Shown piece by piece: positions 26,737-36,667 of a stretch of 64,000 nucleotides of DNA. Below the pieces are notes generated by a model. That model was not told the origin of the DNA. It saw only the letters and a list, made by a program, of their open reading frames with translations, and searched no databases. The translations under genes were made by a program, and so were the position numbers. Source of the stretch: CAYFZO01 sp965226235 (lineage in GTDB: Bacteria > Pseudomonadota > Gammaproteobacteria > Poriferisulfidales > Oxydemutatoraceae); NCBI GenBank assembly GCA_965226235.1, contig OZ245335.1:1860001-1924000 (forward strand). The letters run 5' to 3'. Each line of letters begins with the position of its first letter. The first letter of the stretch is position 1.

Positions 26737-29016
26737 ATGACACGGCAACGACGTTTTCGTAGCAGGAAGTCCTCGGCAAAAAAAACCGGCGCGCGTGCCC
26801 CTGCAGTTGCGCGGACCAAGCTTGGTCAGCATCAACCAGGCGCCGCTGGCAGGCGTATCGGTGGCGACTCCGCTTCGCCATGGGATCCGCTACTCGTTGG
26901 GTTGCTGATATTTGTCAGCGCGTCTCCTGCGTTGGTTGGTCCGTGGGGGCAGGACAATGGCTATCGGCCGGATTTGCATATGGCGGCCTTTATACAGACG
27001 GGTGTGATGGTCATCCTGTCGCTGTTCTTTTTGTCGGCGTTCGGGCGCAGGCGAATCGTGATACCTCGTTCTCCGCTACTGTTGCCGTTGGTGGCTTTCT
27101 ATGGTTTTGCGATGCTGTCCATCTATTGGGCCGACGCCAGGTACGAAGCCATGGTCGATGGCCTCGAATGGAGTGCTGCCTTTGCAGGCGCGTTGCTGGT
27201 GATGCTCATCCTGCGCGATCCAAAGCTGATCAGAGCCATGTTGCTGGGGCTGCTGGTCAGCGGGTTGCTGATTTCGTTGCTGGTCATCGGGCAGTACCTG
27301 CTGGGCATAGACTGGGTGATGCAGCATATCGTGCCGGGGGCGACTTTTGCCAACAAGAACATGGCGGGGCAGTACGGGTTGATTTCGCTGCCGATTGCCA
27401 TGGTGTTTTTCCTGCGGGCTGATAAAAAACATGAAACCTGGTTTTTTGCGGTCGTGATCGCTTTGATGACGACGCACATCTTTTATACGCACTCGCGGGG
27501 AGCTTGGCTGGGCCTGGTTTTTGAGTTCCTGTTCTTTGTCCTGTTGCTTGCTTACTTGAAGTTCAAGCATGGTTTTGGCTCCACGGGTAAACCGTCAGGC
27601 AGAAAGTTGCCCGCTGCGGGGGCATTGCTGCTGGCGTTGGGGCTCTGTTATGCAACGCCCTCTCTGCTGAAGACTACCGAGAAGGTAGAGAGAGCTTCGA
27701 TCGGCGCCAGCACTCGCGCGGCGCAAGTCGAGCACGGCGGTGAGATGTTGCGCGACACGGTCGTCGGGCTGGGTAGCAGTTCCAACATTCGCTTCACGAT
27801 GTGGGCCAACTCGATCCCGATGTTCAAGGATCACTTTTTGCTTGGGGTAGGCCTGGGCAACTGGATGGTGCACTATCCACGCTATCAGTCCTGGTATCGA
27901 CAGGACTCACAGCTGGCAAACTATCAATACCACGCGAATGCGCACAACGACTATGTAGAGATACTGTGCGAATTGGGGATCATCGGATTTGCCCTGTTTA
28001 TCTGGTTCGTTGTATCCCTGTTCAGGATCGCGGGCACCTTGTTGCGAAGAGGCGATAAAGAGTGTCTTTTCCTCGCGCTGCCGATCATCATCGCGGTTTC
28101 CGGGATGGCGCTGAACGCGGTGTTCAGTTTTCCCTTCAAGCAGCCGGTTCCCGTTTTTCTGCTGGCGATCTATGCCGCAGCGTTGTCGAATCTGTACAGC
28201 GCTACGACTGGCTCTGGAGAACATATCCTTTCATTGCCGAAGCCACTGATCAAGGCAGTTGCCGTGGCAGTAACCGTGCTGTTGACGGCGAGCGTGTTTG
28301 CCCTGCATTACAACTGGTACCAATCCGAGCTTCATTATCGCAGTTCGCTTCTGGCGAAGGGGGAAAAGCAATATCAGCAACTGGATGCAGAGATCAAAGA
28401 GGCGATTGCGTTGAATCCATTGAACCTGCACTTGCTCAGGATTCAGGCGTTTGCGATCCAGGCCCTGGGAGGGAGGGAAGCCGATGAGAAAAACGCTGCG
28501 ATACTGGAGAAGGTGCTGCAGTCTTATCCGTATGATCTGGTCACGGTGTTCAATCTGGAAGCAGCCTATCGGCGGCTGGGCAGGGCCGGGGACGCGGCCG
28601 ATTTGCTGCGGGACATGCTGACGGTGGCCGATCATCGGCGTTTGCGAAAAAGATACAAGGAGGTGCTGCCTGTTGCAGGCAGGGCTTCGGATGCGATCGA
28701 GCAGATCGAAGAATTCTGGCTACCTGCATTTCAGCATCGGTACCACAGGCGTTTGGCAGATATCCCGCCCTCCGCGTTGCAGCGGTTCGAAGAAAAATTC
28801 GGGATCGGCATGCGTGGCTTCAGCATGGACAACGATCCCCGGGTACGGATGTCGAACATCAGGAAGCTTGCGGAATTTTGCCGTGGAGAAGGTGCCTCTG
28901 TGTGCGGGGACCCGGTCGGTACGGAGCGTCTTGCGCGCGTGCAGAAGCGGTTACAGGAGGTAGAAGCGGAGATCAGGCAACTCGAGAGGCGAGTGAGGCA
29001 AGGCCATGCCAGCTAG
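26737..29016 (+). CDS. O-antigen ligase/polymerase-like membrane protein with TPR tail (paralog 2)
   Basis: The protein has 759 residues and aligns with its upstream neighbour throughout: FANKNMAGQYG, FTMWANSIPMFKDHFLLGVG, HANAHNDYVEILCELGIIG. The C-terminal TPR-like part is longer and ends in a coiled segment (RLARVQKRLQEVEAEIRQLE). Tandem placement suggests an old duplication with separate substrates or a joint complex. It ends about 145 bp before gspC, on the same strand. Confidence 0.8.
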   Translation: MTRQRRFRSRKSSAKKTGARAPAVARTKLGQHQPGAAGRRIGGDSASPWDPLLVGLLIFVSASPALVGPWGQDNGYRPDLHMAAFIQTGVMVILSLFFLSAFGRRRIVIPRSPLLLPLVAFYGFAMLSIYWADARYEAMVDGLEWSAAFAGALLVMLILRDPKLIRAMLLGLLVSGLLISLLVIGQYLLGIDWVMQHIVPGATFANKNMAGQYGLISLPIAMVFFLRADKKHETWFFAVVIALMTTHIFYTHSRGAWLGLVFEFLFFVLLLAYLKFKHGFGSTGKPSGRKLPAAGALLLALGLCYATPSLLKTTEKVERASIGASTRAAQVEHGGEMLRDTVVGLGSSSNIRFTMWANSIPMFKDHFLLGVGLGNWMVHYPRYQSWYRQDSQLANYQYHANAHNDYVEILCELGIIGFALFIWFVVSLFRIAGTLLRRGDKECLFLALPIIIAVSGMALNAVFSFPFKQPVPVFLLAIYAAALSNLYSATTGSGEHILSLPKPLIKAVAVAVTVLLTASVFALHYNWYQSELHYRSSLLAKGEKQYQQLDAEIKEAIALNPLNLHLLRIQAFAIQALGGREADEKNAAILEKVLQSYPYDLVTVFNLEAAYRRLGRAGDAADLLRDMLTVADHRRLRKRYKEVLPVAGRASDAIEQIEEFWLPAFQHRYHRRLADIPPSALQRFEEKFGIGMRGFSMDNDPRVRMSNIRKLAEFCRGEGASVCGDPVGTERLARVQKRLQEVEAEIRQLERRVRQGHAS

Positions 29017-29124
29017 TATCGTGGGCTGGCGGATCCGGCCGTTTCTCGCTTGAAGCCAGGAGCCAGGAGGAGCTGCAGCCGGTTTGTTGCTGGTCACGGT
29101 CCTTTTCTGGCGCGGCCGTGATTC

Positions 29125-29154
29125 TTGATCTGCCTTTGAGTGCGGGGGTATAGT
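29125..29154 (+). promoter_or_regulatory. Candidate promoter before gspC
   Basis: TTGATC (29125) and TATAGT (29149) are separated by 18 bp. The predicted transcription start would fall at or near ATG 29161, leaving almost no leader, so either the mRNA is leaderless or the match is chance. Confidence 0.3.
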
Positions 29155-29160
29155 TGCGGT

Positions 29161-30057
29161 ATGTCGGGTTTGCAGTTTTCCGCGGGGGGAAGAATCTTTG
29201 CCGGGGCGGGGGTCCAGGCGGTCAACGCCGTCGCTGGACGAGGAGTGGCAGTGTTGTTGCTCGTCTTGTTTTTGTACTATGCCTCCCTGCTGTTCTGGCA
29301 GGTTTTTTATCCAGAGGGATTCCGGTCTTTCTTTCCGGCCATCGACAGCGCGGTTGCCGAGAAATCCACGCGCGCGAAAGGCAGTTGGGATTGGTTTGCC
29401 GATGCTGCGGCGGTGAAAAATAAAGCGCCGCCGCCGTCCCGGCTCGATGCGAAACTGGTCGGCGTCATCGCGGTGTCGCAGGAAAGCGGGAAGGGGATGG
29501 CGTTTATAAGCCACAAGGGGAAGGATGCCATTTACAAGGTTGGCGATGAAATCACGGCTGCGGTCGTCCTGCACGAAATTGCCGCCTCCCATGTGACTTT
29601 GCAGCGCGACGGGCAGTTTGAAAGGTTGGAAATCCAGAAGTCCAGTTCCTTGTTTTCCGGTGACAACGAGGTGGCAGCGGGCGGCAAGGCGGATAATGGA
29701 GGCAAGGCGGCTGGTGCGCCCACTGGGCAATCGCCGGATTTGCCCGAGAATATTTCGACCCCGAACCAGTTCAAGCAGTTGCTGAGCAAGAACCCCGCGC
29801 AGCTTTTGAGCCTGTTCAGCTTCGAGCAGGTTGATGTCAACGGCCGCACCGGGTTCAACCTGGCCGCAAAGCGCGATGACGGGCAAAAAATGCTCGACTC
29901 GATGGGGTGGAAACAAGGCGACGTAATCATGAGCGTAAATGGCGCGCCGGTATCCCAGGTTGCATCCAATTCCAGGTTGTGGAAGGCCTTGTTGAAGGCC
30001 GGCAAAATCAAGTTCGGGGTTTTTCGCAATGGTGATGAAGTCAATCTTTCCATTTGA
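29161..30057 (+). CDS. gspC: Type II secretion protein GspC
   Basis: The protein has 298 residues from ATG 29161; GTG 29140 is an alternative. One membrane helix (about 33-50), an HR domain (LDAKLVGVIAVSQESGKGMAFI, then YKVGDEI) and a C-terminal PDZ-type domain (MLDSMGWKQGDVIMSVNG) match GspC. GspC links the inner-membrane platform to the secretin. It overlaps gspD by 29 bp. Confidence 0.93.
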   Translation: MSGLQFSAGGRIFAGAGVQAVNAVAGRGVAVLLLVLFLYYASLLFWQVFYPEGFRSFFPAIDSAVAEKSTRAKGSWDWFADAAAVKNKAPPPSRLDAKLVGVIAVSQESGKGMAFISHKGKDAIYKVGDEITAAVVLHEIAASHVTLQRDGQFERLEIQKSSSLFSGDNEVAAGGKADNGGKAAGAPTGQSPDLPENISTPNQFKQLLSKNPAQLLSLFSFEQVDVNGRTGFNLAAKRDDGQKMLDSMGWKQGDVIMSVNGAPVSQVASNSRLWKALLKAGKIKFGVFRNGDEVNLSI

Positions 30058-32215
30058 GTCTGCCATCAGGGCAGTCGCGAGCCGTCGTCCGTTCCGGACA
30101 GCCATGCGGCAGGCTCGCATGACGGCTTGTGCGTCGGTGCTGGCGATATTGATCCTGGCATCGTCGCTGGTGGTTTCGGAACCGCTGTCGCTGAATTTCC
30201 GTGATACCGAAGTACGCCAGATCATCGAAAGTGTCGGTGAGTTGACCGGCAGGAACTTCATGGTGGATCCCCGCGTCCGAGGCAAGGTGACGATTATCGC
30301 GAATCAACCGATTCCTGAAGAGGCGCTGTATGACGTGATGCTGTCTATTTTGCGAATGAACGGGTTTCGCGCGGTCGAGGGAGAATACGTCACGCGGATA
30401 TTGCCTGCCGGCATCGCTTCGCGCTACACCCCCACGTTCCTTGAAGGCCCGCCCTATGGCAGCGTCGAAGAGTTGGTCAGCACAATTATTCCCTTGCAGC
30501 ACATCAACGCCGCGAGCGTCCTGCCGCTGGTCAAGCCGTTGATGACCTCGGAGGCGCAGACGCTACTGCACAAGGAGACCAACAGCATCCTGGTTACCGA
30601 GATCGCTTCCAACCTTCAGCGTGTGATGCGGATCATCGGCAAGGTCGATGTCGCCGACATCGGCGACTATGAAATCATACCGCTGGACTTCACGCAAGCC
30701 AACGATATCGTCGGCCTGGTGCAGCGCGCGAGCAACAAGAACCTGCGCCACCTGGTGCAGATGGTCGCGGACAAGCAGAGCAATCGCATCATCATGACCG
30801 GCCCGGTAAAAATGCGCATCAGGCTACGGGCCCTCATCGCCGAACTCGACAGCGAGACCGGCAGCAGTGCGTCCGGGCGGATCAAGGTAATCAGGCTGTA
30901 TTACGCGCGTGCCGAAGACGTCGAGAAAATTATCAAGGGATTGTTCAGCTCGTCGGAGTTCATCAAGACGCTCGCCGGCGCAGGGGGCGAAATCGTGACC
31001 ACCTTGCGGGAGCAGCCGGTTCCGCGGCGAACCAGATCCAAGGCGCAGGATACCCCCCCGGCGGACGATGCCCCCCCGGCAGACGCAGATGGGGAAACCA
31101 GGGTAGTCGAGACCAGGCAGAATGTCGCTTCAGGGAGGCGCAATTACGTGATCGAGGTCGACAAGGCTTTGAACGCGCTGATCGTCGGCGGTCCGCCGAA
31201 AGTGATCGAGGCGGTGGAGAGCGTCGTGCGACAAATCGACGTGCCGCGCCCGCAGGTGCTGATCGAGGCGATTTTTGCCGACGTGAGCGAGTCCCGCGCG
31301 TTCACCCTGAATAGCCAGTTGACCGGAGGCAAGCTGAAGATAGGGAATGCGCTGGGAGACAGGAACATCATAACCGATGGTGACGGGGTCATACAGTTCC
31401 TGGGAGCCGCGTTTGGTATTGCGGGAGCTAGCGATTTTTTACTTGGCGGGCAGGCCTCGATTGACGGCAACACGATCCAACTGCTGATTCAGGCATTGCG
31501 CACGGATACCGATTCGCGCGTTTTATCCACGCCGTCGATTCTGACGCTGAATAACGAAGAGGCCTCGATCGAGGTCTCGGACGTGCTCAGCGTGGATGCC
31601 GGGACCGTGGTCAGCGATGGAGTGCCGACCACAGATATAGAGCGCCAGGAGTTCGGCACCGAACTGAGGGTCACGCCGCAGATCACCGAGGGGGACGCGG
31701 TACGTCTCGATATCAAGTACAAGACCGAAGAAGTCGGCGACCGATCTGCTAATCGCGCTCGGCCGGATTCGAAGAAACGCGAAATCGAAACCACCGTGCT
31801 CGTCAACGACGGCGATATCCTGGTGCTCGGCGGCCTGTCCAACGAGTCGGCGACGGAAACGCAGGGCCGTGTGCCATTACTGAGCCGGATCCCGTTGCTC
31901 GGTCATCTGTTCAAGAATCGTTCGAGCAGGCGTGACCGGGCCACACTCATGGTGTTTATTCGCCCGACGATCCTGCGTAGCGCCGAAGCGGGCGGCGAGG
32001 AATCGCGCAGGCGCTACGCCGAGTTGCGCCTCGAGCAGTTGCTGGACGCGCAGGGCGCCGAGACGCTACTGCCCGATGAAGGACAGATGGTATTGCCCGA
32101 GCTGCCCCTCTACCGGGACGGTGGCGCAGTGGACGATCGCGTCGGCGCGGAGCAGGGCCGCACGGTCAAAAGAAAAATCATCAAGCGCAGGATAGTTCCC
32201 CGCGAAGAGGGCTGA
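30029..32215 (+). CDS. gspD: Type II secretion secretin GspD
   Basis: The protein has 728 residues. A signal sequence lies within the first ~50 (ACASVLAILILASSLVVS); ATG 30104 is an alternative start that gives a more usual signal peptide. The N0 domain (LNFRDTEVRQIIESVGELTG), repeated N1-N3 modules (VLPLVKPLM; VVRQIDVPRPQVLIEAI) and the secretin core (LSTPSILTLNNEEASIEV, VLVNDGDILVLGGL, VPLLSRIPLLGHLF) are all present. It forms the outer-membrane channel. Confidence 0.96.
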   Translation: MVMKSIFPFESAIRAVASRRPFRTAMRQARMTACASVLAILILASSLVVSEPLSLNFRDTEVRQIIESVGELTGRNFMVDPRVRGKVTIIANQPIPEEALYDVMLSILRMNGFRAVEGEYVTRILPAGIASRYTPTFLEGPPYGSVEELVSTIIPLQHINAASVLPLVKPLMTSEAQTLLHKETNSILVTEIASNLQRVMRIIGKVDVADIGDYEIIPLDFTQANDIVGLVQRASNKNLRHLVQMVADKQSNRIIMTGPVKMRIRLRALIAELDSETGSSASGRIKVIRLYYARAEDVEKIIKGLFSSSEFIKTLAGAGGEIVTTLREQPVPRRTRSKAQDTPPADDAPPADADGETRVVETRQNVASGRRNYVIEVDKALNALIVGGPPKVIEAVESVVRQIDVPRPQVLIEAIFADVSESRAFTLNSQLTGGKLKIGNALGDRNIITDGDGVIQFLGAAFGIAGASDFLLGGQASIDGNTIQLLIQALRTDTDSRVLSTPSILTLNNEEASIEVSDVLSVDAGTVVSDGVPTTDIERQEFGTELRVTPQITEGDAVRLDIKYKTEEVGDRSANRARPDSKKREIETTVLVNDGDILVLGGLSNESATETQGRVPLLSRIPLLGHLFKNRSSRRDRATLMVFIRPTILRSAEAGGEESRRRYAELRLEQLLDAQGAETLLPDEGQMVLPELPLYRDGGAVDDRVGAEQGRTVKRKIIKRRIVPREEG

Positions 32216-32259
32216 CTTCCATCGAGCCTGTCCCCGGGGCTGATCCATTGGGCTGATCC

Positions 32260-34102
32260 ATGTACGAACAGCACTTCAACTTCTCTGCCAGTCCGTTTAC
32301 GATCGCGCCCAATCCGCGTTACCTGTACCTGACCGACCAGCACCGCGAAGCGCTCGCGCACCTGGCTTACGGATTGCAGGAAAAAGGTGGGTTTGTCCTG
32401 TTGACCGGCGAGGTCGGCACCGGGAAGACAACCGTATGCCGCTGCCTGCTCGGGCGTATTCCCGACCACGTGGACCTTGCCTTGATATTGACCCCGACGC
32501 TGGGGGCCGAAGAGTTGCTCGAGTCGATCTGCCAGGAGTTCGGCATCGAGGTCAGGCAGGGTGCGACCGCCAAGGTTCTGACCGATGCATTGCATCATTA
32601 CCTTCTCGATGTCCATGCGCGGGGGCGGCGCGCGGTGGTGATGATCGACGAGGCGCAGGACCTCGACGTCCAGGTGCTCGAGCAGTTGCGTCTGCTCACC
32701 AATCTCGAGACCGACGAGGCGAAGCTGTTGCAGATTATTCTGCTTGGGCAACCCGAGTTTCTGGAAAAGCTCAGGCAGCCCGAACTGCGCCAGCTTTCCC
32801 AGAGAATCGTCGCGCGCTTTCACCTGGTCGCGCTGAAAGCCGGTGAAGTGCGCGCCTACATCGACCATCGCCTCGGCCTTGTCGGCGGCAGCGCGGCGAT
32901 TTTCCCGTCGGCCGTCGTCTCGCGCATTGCCCGTTTGAGCAAAGGGGTTCCCAGGCTGATCAATCTGCTGTGCGACCGCGCGCTACTTGGTTGCTACGTG
33001 CAAAACCAGCTTCAGGTCGATTCGCGTACGCTGCGGCGCGCGGCGCGTGAAGTCCTGGGCAGTCCGGTTGCGGCAGGCCGGATGCGTCGCTGGCACAGGC
33101 GCTTTCTACCTTCCTCCGCAGGTGGCCGATCGTTCACCGTGGCGGTCGCTGCAGTGCTGTTGGCCGGGGTGGTTCTGGTGCGGTTTGACCCGGCTTGGTG
33201 GCAGGACATCTCATCGTCTGGCAGGACATCTCATCGTCTGCGGTTGAAGCAGTCACCGTTGCCTTCGCGCGCGCGACGTTGCAGACTGACACACTCCCCT
33301 CGGCGAGCCGATAGCCGACCCAGCCGACGATCGTCCTCCGCTCGACTCTCCCGAGAGCGTTGCACCGGCACCGACGGAGGTACTGGCGGAGGCACCGACG
33401 GAGGCACCGACGGACGCAGACGCGGTGGTGTCAGCCACCCCCGGGCAGCCGCCTGCACCGCTGACCTGGACGGCGCTGGTGGGGAGAGGGGGCACGGAGG
33501 CGGACGCGTACCGCGCGTTGTTCAGGCAATGGGACATAGACTATTCGCCCGGCGACGGAGGCACGCCGTGTCAACTGGCGGTGGAAAACCAACTCGACTG
33601 CTGGCATAAAAGCGGCGGCTTTGATGATCTCAAGCGGTTGAATCGTCCGGTGCTGCTGAAAATGATCTCGGACGCGGGCAGGCCGTTTTACGCGGCGTTG
33701 CTTGGTGTCGACGGTGCTACGTTGCGTCTGGGGATCGGCGATCACAGCGCGCAGGTTTCGCTCGACCGGTTCGAGCGCGCGTGGACGGGGGAATTTACCG
33801 TGTTGTGGAGGCGCCCGCCAGGGTTTGTGCAAACCCTTCGTCCGGGGCAGGCGAGCGACTTCACGGCCTGGGTCGAGGAGCGTATGTCGCGCTTTGACGG
33901 GCGCAAGGTCGGGGTCAGCCGGTCGCGGGTCTATGCTTTCGATCTATCCTCGCGCGTACAGGTTTTACAGCGTCGCTGCGGTCTGGCCGTCGATGGTCTG
34001 GTCGGGCGCGAGACCGTGATGCTGATCAACGGCCTGCTTTCCAAAGCACCACTGCTTTCCGGGCAGTTCAACCGACAGTGCAAGCGACAGTTTAACGTCT
34101 AG
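32260..34102 (+). pseudogene. gspA: GspA/ExeA ATPase gene broken by two frame lesions
   Basis: The 5' frame encodes an ExeA-type AAA+ domain (FTIAPNPRYLYLT, Walker A GEVGTGKTT, Walker B VVMIDEAQDL) and a membrane helix near nt 33130-33190. At 33200-33239 the 20-mer GGCAGGACATCTCATCGTCT is present twice in tandem, which shifts the frame. The ancestral frame then continues until about 33288, where a second one-base shift in a short C-run is needed to reach the frame encoding the C-terminal part up to 34102. That part ends in a peptidoglycan-binding domain (RVQVLQRRCGLAVDGLVG). Intact ExeA drives secretin assembly through peptidoglycan. As read, the product would stop as a nonsense tail at 33609. 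Confidence 0.85.
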
Positions 34103-34125
34103 AGAGCGGTTCAACATGGATGCAC

Positions 34126-34372
34126 GAGGCCGGAAACATATGAGACAGGTGGCCTGATCTAAAAAGGAAGCCGAAACAGCTACGGTCCGAATGCCACCCG
34201 GGACGCATGGTTGTAGGGGCGACGCATGCGCCGTCCCTGCTTCTACGCTCACTCAACCAGCGCTTGCCGGGCTATCATGGGCAGAGACCACACCGAGGAA
34301 TCGATAACCGGACACCCTGCAAAATGCTCGCCCAATACCTGCCTCGTTTGTCCCATTATGCGGTGGACTCGT
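34126..34372 (+). repeat. Cluster of dispersed repeats between gspA and gspB
   Basis: 34126-34185 matches 16535-16600. 34216-34237 is an imperfect GCGACGCATGCG palindrome. 34274-34372 (GGGCAGAGACCACACCGAGG onward, ending near TTTGTCCCATTATGCGGTGG) matches 58012-58092 directly and 57636-57690 inverted. The rest of the gap holds no gene. Confidence 0.75.
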
Positions 34373-34416
34373 ACACGTGATCAATTCCTGCCGGGTTTTG
34401 CTTTATAATTTTTTCC

Positions 34417-35121
34417 ATGTCCTATATTCTTTCGGCGCTGAAGAAAGCGGAGCATGAACGCCACCGCGGGGGCATCCCGGATATGCTGACCTCGCAGCCG
34501 GAAGGTCTGCGGCCCCAGTCTGCCGTCGGGGGAGCGATGGTGATGCCATACTGGATCGGTAGCGTTGCGATACTGTTTTTAGCAGGGTTGTGGTTGCTGA
34601 AGGAATTTTATCCGGACAACAACATCGTGACGATCTATAGCACCGTGCCGCTGCAATCCGAGCCATCCGCGGACCGGCCGGACCTGTTTCTCGATGCCTC
34701 TGTGCGAGGCCGGTCGGACGAGGCGATGTCCACGGGCGGCGGTGATCCTGGTGCTTCCCCGGTTGTTTCGGTACCGGACGTGCCAGCCTCCGCCCGGGAT
34801 TTTGCCGGCGATCCCGTTGCTTCGCAGGAAGCCAGGCGGGACAACTTCCTTTCGCCGTCCCGAGGCTACGCGGATCAGATCCTGGATATCGACGAACTGC
34901 CGCCGTCTCTGCGCGGGCAGTTGCCGCGGCTGGTGCTGTCGGGGCACTTGTACTCATTAGGGCACCCGACGGCACGCAAGGTGATCCTGAATGGCATCGC
35001 GCTGAAGGAGAAGCAGTACCTGGACGACGATCTGATGATCGACGAAATCACGCCGGACGGCGTGGTGCTTGATTTCCAGGGCAGGTTGTTCAGCCTCGGC
35101 GCCAGCAGCATGTTTCGTTGA
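34417..35121 (+). CDS. gspB: Type II secretion protein GspB
   Basis: The protein has 234 residues. It opens with MSYILSALKKAEHERHRG, the typical GspB start, then one membrane helix (WIGSVAILFLAGLWLL), a Pro/Asp-rich linker and a C-terminal GspB domain (LPRLVLSGHLYS, then ARKVILNGIALKEKQYL). It is the partner of GspA in placing the secretin, and gspE follows after 9 bp. A repeat-filled gap of 314 bp separates it from gspA. Confidence 0.93.
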   Translation: MSYILSALKKAEHERHRGGIPDMLTSQPEGLRPQSAVGGAMVMPYWIGSVAILFLAGLWLLKEFYPDNNIVTIYSTVPLQSEPSADRPDLFLDASVRGRSDEAMSTGGGDPGASPVVSVPDVPASARDFAGDPVASQEARRDNFLSPSRGYADQILDIDELPPSLRGQLPRLVLSGHLYSLGHPTARKVILNGIALKEKQYLDDDLMIDEITPDGVVLDFQGRLFSLGASSMFR

Positions 35122-35130
35122 GGCCAGCCG

Positions 35131-36603
35131 GTGCCGCAGGGACGTTTTCCATACAGGTTTGCCGAGAAGAACGGCGTCATCCTCGATCAGTCTCCGAGCG
35201 AGGGTGCCGTGCTGTGCTGTCGTTCCAACACGCCGATGCACGCGATGCAGGAGGTTCGGCGCTGGTTCGGAGAAGAGTTGCCGGTGACGATGCTGGATAC
35301 CGAGTTGTTCGATAAAACCTTGCAGCAGGTGTATGCCAATCGCTCTGAAGACAGTTTGTCGGAGGTCGAAGGCATCGTCGGGCTGGACGAAGTCGCCGCG
35401 GCCCTGCAGGAACCCGAAGACTTGCTCAAGAGCGAAGATGACGCGCCGGTGATCCGCATGCTCAACGCCATCTTTTTCGAGGCGATCAAGCAGAAGGCTT
35501 CCGACATTCACATCGAACCATACGAGCGCCAACTGCATATCCGGTTTCGTCTCGACGGGGTTCTCAAGAGCGTCCTGACGCCGCCGGTGCAAACCGCGCC
35601 GTTGCTGGTATCCCGGATAAAAGTGTTGGCGCGGCTCGATATCGCCGAGAAACGCGTACCGCAGGACGGGCGCATTTCATTATTGCTTGGCGGTCGGGCA
35701 GTAGACCTGCGGGTTTCTACCTTGCCGTCCAATTATGGCGAACGTGCGGTGTTGCGTATCCTCGACAAGGGGGTAGAGCAGCCCACGCTCGATGGCGTCG
35801 GCATGGGCGAAGCTACGCAACGGCGTTTCAAGCAGATCACGCTGCGACCGCACGGCATCGTTCTGGTGACCGGTCCCACCGGCAGTGGCAAGAGCACTAC
35901 GCTGTATGCCGCCCTGGGCGAGATCGACCGGCGTCGGCGCAACATCATGACCATAGAGGATCCGATCGAATACAACATCGAAGGCATCAGCCAGACCCAG
36001 GTGAATATCAAGGCTGGCATGACTTTCGTGCGTGGCTTGCGCGCGATCCTGCGCCAGGACCCGGACGTGGTGCTGATTGGCGAGATCCGCGACAAGGAAA
36101 CCGCTGACATCGCGGTGCAGGCCAGCTTGACCGGGCACCTGGTGCTATCGACCCTGCATACCAACACCGCGATTGGGGCGGTGACACGCCTCGGCGACAT
36201 GGGGGTCGAACCTTTTCTGCTGACTTCTACCCTGCAGGGCGTGCTGGCGCAGCGCCTGGTCAGGCGGTTGTGTCCGAATTGCCGTGAGTCGTATGAAGTC
36301 GACGCCGAGCAGTTGAAACTCTGGTCGATAGACATTGATCGTTTTGGCGAGGATCGCCGGGCGTATCGCGCGAAAGGTTGCGACGAGTGCCACGACACCG
36401 GGTATACCGGGCGCTTCGGGCTGTTTGACCTGATTGTAATGGATGACCATCTGCGCCAGATGATCCATGAAAACTCGAGCGAAATCGACATGGAAAGCCA
36501 TATCCGCGGCTTTAGCCTGAGCCTGCGTGACGAGGGGCTCGAGCGCGTTCGCGAGGGCGAGACTTCGCTTGACGAAGTGCTCGCGGTGACGATTGACTCC
36601 TGA
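35131..36603 (+). CDS. gspE: Type II secretion ATPase GspE
   Basis: The protein has 490 residues from GTG 35131, 9 bp after gspB. Walker A is GPTGSGKSTT (about residue 248), followed by the Asp box IMTIEDPIEYN, Walker B DPDVVLIGEIRD and the His box LTGHLVLSTLHTN. The zinc-binding Cys pairs CPNC and CDEC are present. It is the cytoplasmic hexameric ATPase that drives pseudopilus assembly. Confidence 0.97.
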   Translation: MPQGRFPYRFAEKNGVILDQSPSEGAVLCCRSNTPMHAMQEVRRWFGEELPVTMLDTELFDKTLQQVYANRSEDSLSEVEGIVGLDEVAAALQEPEDLLKSEDDAPVIRMLNAIFFEAIKQKASDIHIEPYERQLHIRFRLDGVLKSVLTPPVQTAPLLVSRIKVLARLDIAEKRVPQDGRISLLLGGRAVDLRVSTLPSNYGERAVLRILDKGVEQPTLDGVGMGEATQRRFKQITLRPHGIVLVTGPTGSGKSTTLYAALGEIDRRRRNIMTIEDPIEYNIEGISQTQVNIKAGMTFVRGLRAILRQDPDVVLIGEIRDKETADIAVQASLTGHLVLSTLHTNTAIGAVTRLGDMGVEPFLLTSTLQGVLAQRLVRRLCPNCRESYEVDAEQLKLWSIDIDRFGEDRRAYRAKGCDECHDTGYTGRFGLFDLIVMDDHLRQMIHENSSEIDMESHIRGFSLSLRDEGLERVREGETSLDEVLAVTIDS

Positions 36604-36667
36604 ACCATCCAAAGCGCTCCTCGTCTCCCTGGAGACGAGCGTGTCGATGTCTATCGGCTGATCGAGG

